NCBI GenBank assembly: GCA_903813345.2
Contig: CAIIXF020000012.1
Coordinates: forward strand, 9,880,432-9,944,431
Reading direction: 5' to 3'
DNA from: Owenia fusiformis
Lineage: Eukaryota > Annelida > Polychaeta > Sabellida > Oweniidae
Length of the DNA stretch: 64,000 bases
Part shown: positions 57,901-64,000 of the stretch, in pieces
How positions within the stretch are numbered: the first letter of the stretch is position 1
How the letters are laid out: the number at the start of each line of letters is the position of its first letter
Notes under the pieces: generated by a model
Told to the model about the DNA's origin: nothing
What the model saw: the letters and a program-made list of their open reading frames with translations, nothing else
Database searches by the model: none
Program-made: the position numbers and the translations under genes

Positions 57901-60583
57901 CATTCAAGTATCAGGTGCGATTCATAGAATACAAAACGCCTCTCAGTTATTTCAAGTCACATCCTTTGACATTTATTTTTCCGAGTATCGTTAATGTCAT
58001 GATCACACCTGAATAAGCCAACTCGACATATAAGTTCTGTACTAGATCTAAGATAATGAGAATTCGCAATAGTATTGAAGGAAAGCATATGTGCTAGTGT
58101 GTTTGAAATTGTCATCTATCTTGTACATTGGAAATTGCCTCATATCTTGTACATTACAAAATGCCTCCTATCTTGTACATTGCAAATTGCCTCCTATCTT
58201 GTACATTGGAAATTGCCTCCTATCTTGTACGTTGGAAATCTTCTACCTAGTATGTTGGAAATCGTGATTTTCATATAATATGTTGTTCAGAGCATTCAGC
58301 TAATGTTCAGTTGAATATATCATTTGTAAAATGGTTTTCTTACCTCTGAGTTGAACGTATTCATTATAGGAATGGTATGCCAATTTATAAATTCCTCCAT
58401 GTCTTTTACATTGTATTCACCTTCATAAACGTTCCTCAGTTCATCATACTAAAACGCATGCAATATATTATACCATCCATGTTTCAATGATTGTAATATG
58501 CGTCTATCAACATTATTATTTAATATCTACATTTGATAACATCACTCAGAGGCGGGCATGAGGGCGGGCAGGCCAAAATCCTGCTCCTGCCACATAAACG
58601 GGGGCAAGTTAGATGGCAAACTGACATTAGTGGGCATTATTGGACCCAATTGTTAAGAAAATGGGCCTAACATTTTAAAATCAGGGCCCATAATTTTAGC
58701 CCCATCTTGATTTCCAGAGACAGAATATGCGGAATTATTACCTTTTTGAAGAGAATCAGTTTATTACTCTCTTTAACATCAAGTTCATCAAAGACATCTT
58801 CGGCGGATGTGATAAAATATGGCACCTCATCGTTTGTCCGGGCCAGTTTCTTGAATGCCTTAGCTTCTTTTGAGTTGAGATCCTGTAATGTTGATACATT
58901 TATACTATTCAGCTGTGTTCTAAGAAAACATCAATTGAATGATTTGAACACAACCCATGATTTAACTTATAATTTAAATCAAATGATTAACTGAAAATCA
59001 ATTCAGAACTGTTGTGTCTTTTTGAAAATAGGCATCGCATGGAATGATAAACATAGAAAGATGATGTAAAATCTTTATCTTCATCCTAGTCCAATCCATT
59101 GTCTCTTCATAAACCTCCCGACCTTCCATCACTCCGATCCTATATTTTCTTTCTTGTATTTAGATCTATGCAGTTATGTTGCGACTACGAGTAGGCTCCT
59201 TTTTCAAAGTTTGGTAACCGAGAATCTCCTTTTTGCCAAAAAAAATGTTTTAACTTTTGAATTTTAACAAATTGCCAATCTGGATTACCAGGCCCCTTCT
59301 TATCTTTCGTTTGCGATAGACCGCTTAAATATCAAAACAAAAGGGTGCTATTATCTCGATGACAAATTGTCAGTCATTTCAGACCTACTGTAGCTATCCA
59401 ATACTCACTTCCGGTTGCCAACTTATAGTGGAAGTGTGTATTTTCAATCAACGCTTACCTTAAAAAGTCCAAGGGCCGCTGCACTATACATATTGATCTG
59501 CTTTAAAGCATCACGAGCATCCTTCACCTCAACAAACGTTGATCCCGACTTTTTCTCAATCCAATTAAGCATATCAACTGGTCTTCGGCTTCCTAGGTTA
59601 TATAAGACAAAACGGCATGGGGATAAAATAAATAGTAATTTCACGATTGAACTTGCTCTTAATAAAACCACACAACAAAGCAATCTGTTGAAATTACACT
59701 AGCTAAGATAGGCTAACTTCAAAACTTGGCAATGTTTGAAAGCAGCCCTAGAGGTTACAAAAAGAGGTGAGTGCACAGTAATTTTGATAATTTAGTTCAT
59801 ATTCTTATAAAGTCATGTTGGTGCAGTAATCTGACAATGATTAATTTTTAGATGTACCAAATACAACAAAAGCTGGCACTGAAATTCTTACTAATGTGAG
59901 GGTACTGAGTGGCGGATCCGTTCTGGAATAGAATCATAGTTGGATAACCCTCAGGCCGGAAGCGGTTTATAAGTTCTTTGTTGTCATCCTTCGTGACGTC
60001 AACCTTAGCAACCTTGATGTTATAGCCCCGGGATTTCAAAAGTTTGTTTAATTCTATCAGATCAGGCTCAAGAATTGCGCAGTGATGGCACCATGGTGTG
60101 TCTGGAAATATAGTGCAGTGTTACACTGAACTAAGTGGAATTTCCCAGTGTACAATACCCCTTTTCTACGGATCTACAAAAGGGGCTAAATATTTCCAAA
60201 AGTAGGATAATTATTTCAAAACGAAAGAATATGTGACGAGTATTTATCCTCGCTAAGCTCACTCGATCCAATAGGTTCTAAAAAACATACCCTACAAACA
60301 CAAAAACACAAAGGAACATATCCTAGAAAATAAAAATCAAAGAAACAAAAAGGGTATCTTTATCAAATAAACGAGACAAAATAAAATTTTAAATGCTTAT
60401 GAAATGGTACTTACAAAAGTCAATCAAGATGCGTTCATTATGGATAATAGCTTGATCTATATTCTTCATTGCCACTACAGTAACGCCATATTCTGTTGGA
60501 AACTCGTACTCTACTCCTCGGGCGTGAGCATTGTGATACAAAAGTCCTAATAGAAATACAGAAATCACTCCCCGTGGTATCAT
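54905..60583 (-). CDS. Protein disulfide isomerase, 11 exons, 511 aa, CHHC/CQHC active sites, KDEL end
   Basis: Minus-strand exons 60415-60583, 59892-60101, 59459-59592, 58742-58882, 58344-58448, 57450-57581, 57129-57214, 56676-56799, 56345-56465, 55401-55579 and 54905-55039 join in phase (1536 nt). Order: signal peptide (MIPRGVISVFLLGLLYHNAH), thioredoxin domain a with YTPWCHHC (Cys 61/64) and cis-proline EGYPTM, two non-catalytic thioredoxin-like domains, domain a' with YAPWCQHC (Cys 412/415) and TGYPRL, an acidic tail and C-terminal KDEL. It should oxidise and isomerise disulfides in the ER lumen. The length equals classical PDIA1, but both active sites differ from CGHC at the second position. 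The buried glutamate before domain a' (VEFYAPWC in PDIs) is replaced by Phe (VFFYAPWC); in domain a it is Asp. A divergent PDI paralogue rather than the canonical one is likely. Confidence 0.93.
55751..55919. mobile_element. CCCGTAGCCAG-ended MITE, copy 2
   Basis: GGCCCGTAGCCAGGGGGAGC at the left and AGCTGGCTACGGGC at the right. Inside, an imperfect hairpin pairs AGCTCCC-type words. Related to 3287-3431. Lies in the PDI intron between the exons 55401-55579 and 56345-56465. Confidence 0.78.
55969..56256. mobile_element. Mariner-type MITE, 288 bp, TA-flanked
   Basis: Ends CGAGGCCCGATCAGAAAGTA and inverse CGAGGCGCGATCAGAAAGTA; TIRs continue through AGTAACCAACTGC and beyond. TA lies on both sides (55967-55968, 56257-56258). 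Further inverted similarity (CATACTTTATTCA / TGAATAAAGTATG) makes most of it a hairpin. Same PDI intron. Confidence 0.9.
58105..58265. repeat. 26-bp minisatellite, about six copies
   Basis: Units such as CTTGTACATTGGAAATTGCC plus TCCTAT repeat from 58105 to 58265, diverging at the right end. It lies in the PDI intron between exons 57450-57581 and 58344-58448. Confidence 0.88.
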
Positions 60584-62126
60584 ATTTTCCGTGTTAATTT
60601 ATGTTTATAGAATGATGTTATTTTTCAGTTTTAATTTACTAAATGTGTCGGTAGCTGCACATTCTTTATCAATGGCTGGTTTAAAGTTTCTGTTAGTTAA
60701 CACGTGGTCTGATTTGATAATTACTAGGTACACGTAGCGTAAAAGTATTGGGTCATTGTTTGCCTCTGTAGTAGCTGAGAATTTCACCAAATGGCATTTA
60801 TTTTTTACTCCAGTTGACCAAAGGTTATCAGCTATATACTTCCTTAAGGATATTTTTATAATGAATTCATATAATGCAAGATACATGTATCTCCAGGTGT
60901 ACATATGTGCCTATGATATGAGCATAGAGGTCCTTGTAACCCAATATATTCGAACACTATATTTCTTGTTTAAATTGGCAGGGGCATCCGGACCTGAACC
61001 TTAATATACAATTTCAAAATTGAATACAGTTTACGTATATAAAGGCTTTGTTGCAATATTCAACTCAAAAGACACATTTTAATTTAGAAACGGGTGGATC
61101 TAAGCTTAAAAAATATTGTATGACTTTGCCCAACAATATTATTTGCTTCCAGTCTAGAATGTTCATTTTCTAATATATTTTTCTTATTATTACAAATAGA
61201 AGACAAAGTAAAATTAAAATTGAAAATGGACGAGGGCTAGCTAAACTGCCGATGGGAAACAAAAGATCAAAGATAAGCAAATTTAAATAACCGCTTTATA
61301 AACCAATATAGTAACGTGAATTTCTAAAACCACTTTCCAAAACCATCTCTGCAAACTGAACAAAGATGAGTGTGAATGAATAAAATGTGTGTTTACGTAC
61401 GTTTGTGTAATAAGGGGAACGATGAGACTCCAAATCTCGTTCATTCTACGCGACATGTTGCATATGAATTTGGCTTTGTTGGGCTTATTATCTTTTACCT
61501 CTATATCAAAAAGAGATAAGGAACATGTCTATTTTCGCAATGTGGAACATCCGTAGGTATTTGTGTGACCCCAAAGATCCATATAAACTTTTGAAGAAAT
61601 AGTCAAAGGCGTCATGGGTATGTGCGAAGAATATGGGATATATCGCTACCTTGATGTATACTGGTGTTTAGAAAGCTCTATTCAGGTTAAAACACATACA
61701 CATTTTGTTTCCGTAAGTTTTGATTCTATTCGAACTTAGTGGCATCATCTATATTGTATCAACTATCGTAGAATTTCTTAGTTATATAGAACATCATATG
61801 AACAACAAAAGTCCATTTGATTTTTATCATTATTTACATAGTATGAAGATTTATTATCGAGACCAAATTAGCAGATTACTACAGTAAAATTCACACAGCC
61901 ATGATTCCGAAATACACTACAGTAAAACCTGTATGAGTGGAACACATTTGAAACCTCTAAAAGGTGTTCTACTTGGAAGGTGTTCCACTTCCAGATAAGT
62001 GTTCAACATAAAGTTGATTGGTTATGGTACTCTGAAAAGTGTTTTAATTAAAGAGGTGTTCTCACTTTACAGTTTTCACTTAATTGTAAAAGTTGATGAA
62101 AATCCAAAATGTTACTAAAACTAATA
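60584..62126. other. Intergenic; GTGGAACACCT-family repeat at 61915-62085
   Basis: Contains the PDI promoter side and the 3' flank of the next gene. The only structured feature is a second copy of the ACAGTAAAACCTGT...GTGGAACAC repeat (61915-62085), which may form part of the 3' UTR of the exon at 62127. No other exon supported. Confidence 0.5.
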
Positions 62127-62390
62127 TTAATGTTCATGAGGATCTTCGTCATCATCATGTGTATGTGGTTCCATGACTTCATCTTGGAGTCGATCAAATT
62201 CTTCCCATTCCTCTTTCGTAAGAACTTTTTGTCGAGGACGTCCTTCTCCCAATTCTTCTGCGGGTGCAAAACGTTCAACTTCCTCTTTTGGAAGCTCCAC
62301 TTTCATGCCAAGTATGATTTTTTCAGTTATATCTCGGTCTTCATCATTCATCTCATCTAAACTTCGTTTAAGTACTTCATTGGTGTCATC
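62127..62390 (-). CDS. Terminal exon of an unidentified acidic protein
   Basis: The minus-strand acceptor (TTTATTAG) precedes 88 in-frame codons, beginning DDTNEVLKRSLDEMNDEDRD, with FAPAEELGEGRPRQKVLTKE and EEWEEFDRLQDEVMEP, and ending in the acidic/His tail HTHDDDEDPHEH and a stop at 62127-62129. The composition is charged, helical and not repeat-like, which supports real coding. The upstream exons would lie beyond the LTR element at the right edge. I do not recognise the family. Confidence 0.6.
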   Translation of the reverse strand, partial: DDTNEVLKRSLDEMNDEDRDITEKIILGMKVELPKEEVERFAPAEELGEGRPRQKVLTKEEWEEFDRLQDEVMEPHTHDDDEDPHEH

Positions 62391-62476
62391 CTAATAAAAT
62401 AGATAACATTAGCGGAGTCATTTGATTGCTTTATAACGCTTTCTAGTCAACTCGTACCCAAGACAACTCGTACCCA

Positions 62477-64000
62477 TGTCACAGTTCATAGTCATTTGTG
62501 TGCAATCTTGTTTTATATTGCCAAGGACACCTGGTCCTTTATTCAATATTGTAGCCATACACCTCATTTCTTTGTACTATGTGTATTTTACAGTTCATTG
62601 AATCCTACTAATTTTAGTCAAGTGATTTCTATTTCAACTTTTTAATACTGAGTAGAGTGACCCACTAACACTAGAGTGAACTCATGAACTGGTTTAGTGA
62701 AGTAGGAGAGTTTTAGGAGGGAAGATATAAGTGACATTAGAGAAATGAAGGGTGTAGAGTCAAGAGAAGTGAAATGACATGAAATTATCGAGGCAGTGTT
62801 GGAGATATTATTTAGTGAAATATAATTGAACAATTTCGTCTACCATCTTTCAAGACTTTGACAGTGAATTAATTCTTCTATGGCCACTTCTTGGATTTAC
62901 CTTTTTGATGTCGTGACGCTCGCTAATTTATGTCGAATACTACGATGTTCCATCAGTGACTTGTGTATGTGAACAGTGATGTTAGAAATCCTATTTGGTG
63001 ATGTGCTTGGCCTTGGAACTTACGCACTGTGTTTAGTTTTCCACGGACGGACTCGTAGGAATACTGTGTTAGGTATGTGTAGATAACAAGGGTTATACTA
63101 CAATACTTGTGTAAAGTCGTATGGATCCTTGGGAAGCGCAAACTATGTTACTTGCGAGGTGCTGCAGGTTTCATGTGTGTTGGGATAATGGAGAAGCATT
63201 ACTAGATATACAAAGATGCGATCATTTGAAGTTGTATGGCATTTATTTCCACAAAAGGATTAAATTGTGGGCATCAGACTTAAAGGAATTGTCCGTCTTA
63301 GTGTTTCCTGGTGTGTACCATTGTGAGCTATTGATCTAGATAAGTCTATCTATAGGATTCATGATAGATGTTTAATTCTGATAATCACTCTGCCTAATGT
63401 CATATTTTACACTTTGTTTTATATTTTTACAATAAAGACAATTAGAAATATGTAATTTAAGTACAATTCTGCTATCTTGTTAAGTATATGAACCTTACTC
63501 CGTGACAATGGGGGCTCGTCCGTGCCAACATACATAGCAGACTTGTGCAAATTATGTTAGAAATGTCATAGATTTAATTTAATTTATCTAACTTTTAAAA
63601 GTGTGCAATCTGTTCAGATTTATTCATATTGTATTATAAACTCAAGCAAAAATTTTACCTTATCATATTCTTGCACACAAATTGTAAGAAATAATCATGT
63701 TTTAAAGAAACATTAGTTATTTCTCAAACTTGGGGGTATTGTCACAGTTCATAGTCATTTGTGTGCAATCTTGTTTTATATTGCCAAGGACACCTGGTCC
63801 TTTATTCAATATTGTAGCCATACACCTCATTTCTTTGTACTATGTGTATTTTACAGTTCATTGAATCCTACTAATTTTAGTCAAGTGATTTCTATTTCAA
63901 CTTTTTAATACTGAGTAGAGTGACCCACTAACACTAGAGTGAACTCATGAACTGGTTTAGTGAAGTAGGAGAGTTTTAGGAGGGAAGATATAAGTGACAT
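62477..64000 (+). mobile_element. Tiny non-autonomous LTR retroelement (TRIM/LARD-like), right LTR truncated by window end
   Basis: LTR1 spans 62477-63507 (TGTCAC...GTGACA, 1031 bp, AATAAA near 63431). One base later is a primer-binding site TGGGGGCTCGTCC (63509), complementary to the 3' end of tRNA-Pro as in gammaretroviruses and several other LTR elements. Only 63508-63739 separates it from LTR2, which starts TGTCACAG at 63740 after a short G-run (TTGGGGGTAT) in the polypurine-tract position. The visible 261 bp of LTR2 appear identical to LTR1. The internal region has no gag or pol. The element lies upstream of the exon at 62127, likely in an intron of that gene. Confidence 0.9.
63509..63526 (+). 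promoter_or_regulatory. tRNA-Pro-type primer-binding site
   Basis: TGGGGGCTCGTCCGTGCC starts two bases after the LTR end. The first 13 bases match the classical tRNA-Pro site; the last few differ. Confidence 0.75.

Noticed and set aside
60605-60904. 99-codon minus-strand ORF upstream of the PDI start
   Set aside because: No splice link to the PDI first exon and no protein-like features.
62477-63507. Coding ORF at 63121-63339 inside the LTR
   Set aside because: It lies wholly within the LTR, has no retroviral similarity and ends without a domain.
1-64000. CRISPR array, operons or riboswitches
   Set aside because: The spliced genes and transposon types are eukaryotic; repeats are minisatellites or palindromes without unique spacers.

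Overview
This is an AT-rich (roughly two-thirds A+T by eye), intron-dense animal nuclear DNA window. Short exons with GT-AG introns, C2H2 zinc fingers, a KDEL-tailed protein disulfide isomerase, a GPI-type surface protein, a tRNA-derived SINE and very many small inverted-repeat transposons point to a marine invertebrate. A mollusc or other lophotrochozoan seems plausible from composition and the frequent TACATGTA words, but the species is not proved by anything here.

Layout. 1-6.1 kb: minus-strand RNFT-type RING/transmembrane ubiquitin-ligase gene (C-terminal RING exons lie beyond the window start), probably sharing a divergent promoter near 6.0-6.13 kb with the next gene. 6.1-12.9 kb: plus-strand gene for a protein with about ten zinc fingers; its 5' region is interrupted by a 977-bp DNA transposon with a 9-bp target duplication. 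13-17.5 kb: gene-poor. 17.5-21.5 kb: plus-strand five-exon gene for a 260-aa secreted cysteine-containing protein that I do not recognise. 21.5-29 kb: no gene, but a remarkable concentration of palindromic/foldback elements. 29.0-44.3 kb: plus-strand 22-exon gene whose exons join in frame into 1101 aa: signal peptide, two near-identical bacterial-type serine beta-lactamase-like domains, and a GPI-anchor-like tail. Both domains lack the catalytic signature residues. 45.6-52.9 kb: minus-strand seven-exon gene for a 453-aa secreted protein with two VWA domains, convergent with the previous gene. 54.9-60.6 kb: minus-strand 11-exon PDI gene (511 aa, active sites CHHC and CQHC, KDEL end). 62.1-62.4 kb: terminal exon of an unidentified minus-strand gene. 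62.5 kb to the end: a very young, tiny LTR retroelement with 1.03-kb LTRs and only about 230 bp between them.

Four adjacent genes (unknown secreted protein, GPI pseudo-lactamase, double-VWA protein, PDI) encode secretory-pathway products, but I see no direct sign that they form one pathway. A recurrent theme is tandem duplication across exon boundaries: an 11-copy array of an exon end plus its 5' splice site (RNFT gene), a four-copy array of a terminal coding segment plus stop codon (zinc-finger gene), a duplicated donor and a duplicated acceptor/exon start (lactamase gene), and finally duplication of the whole lactamase domain with its introns.
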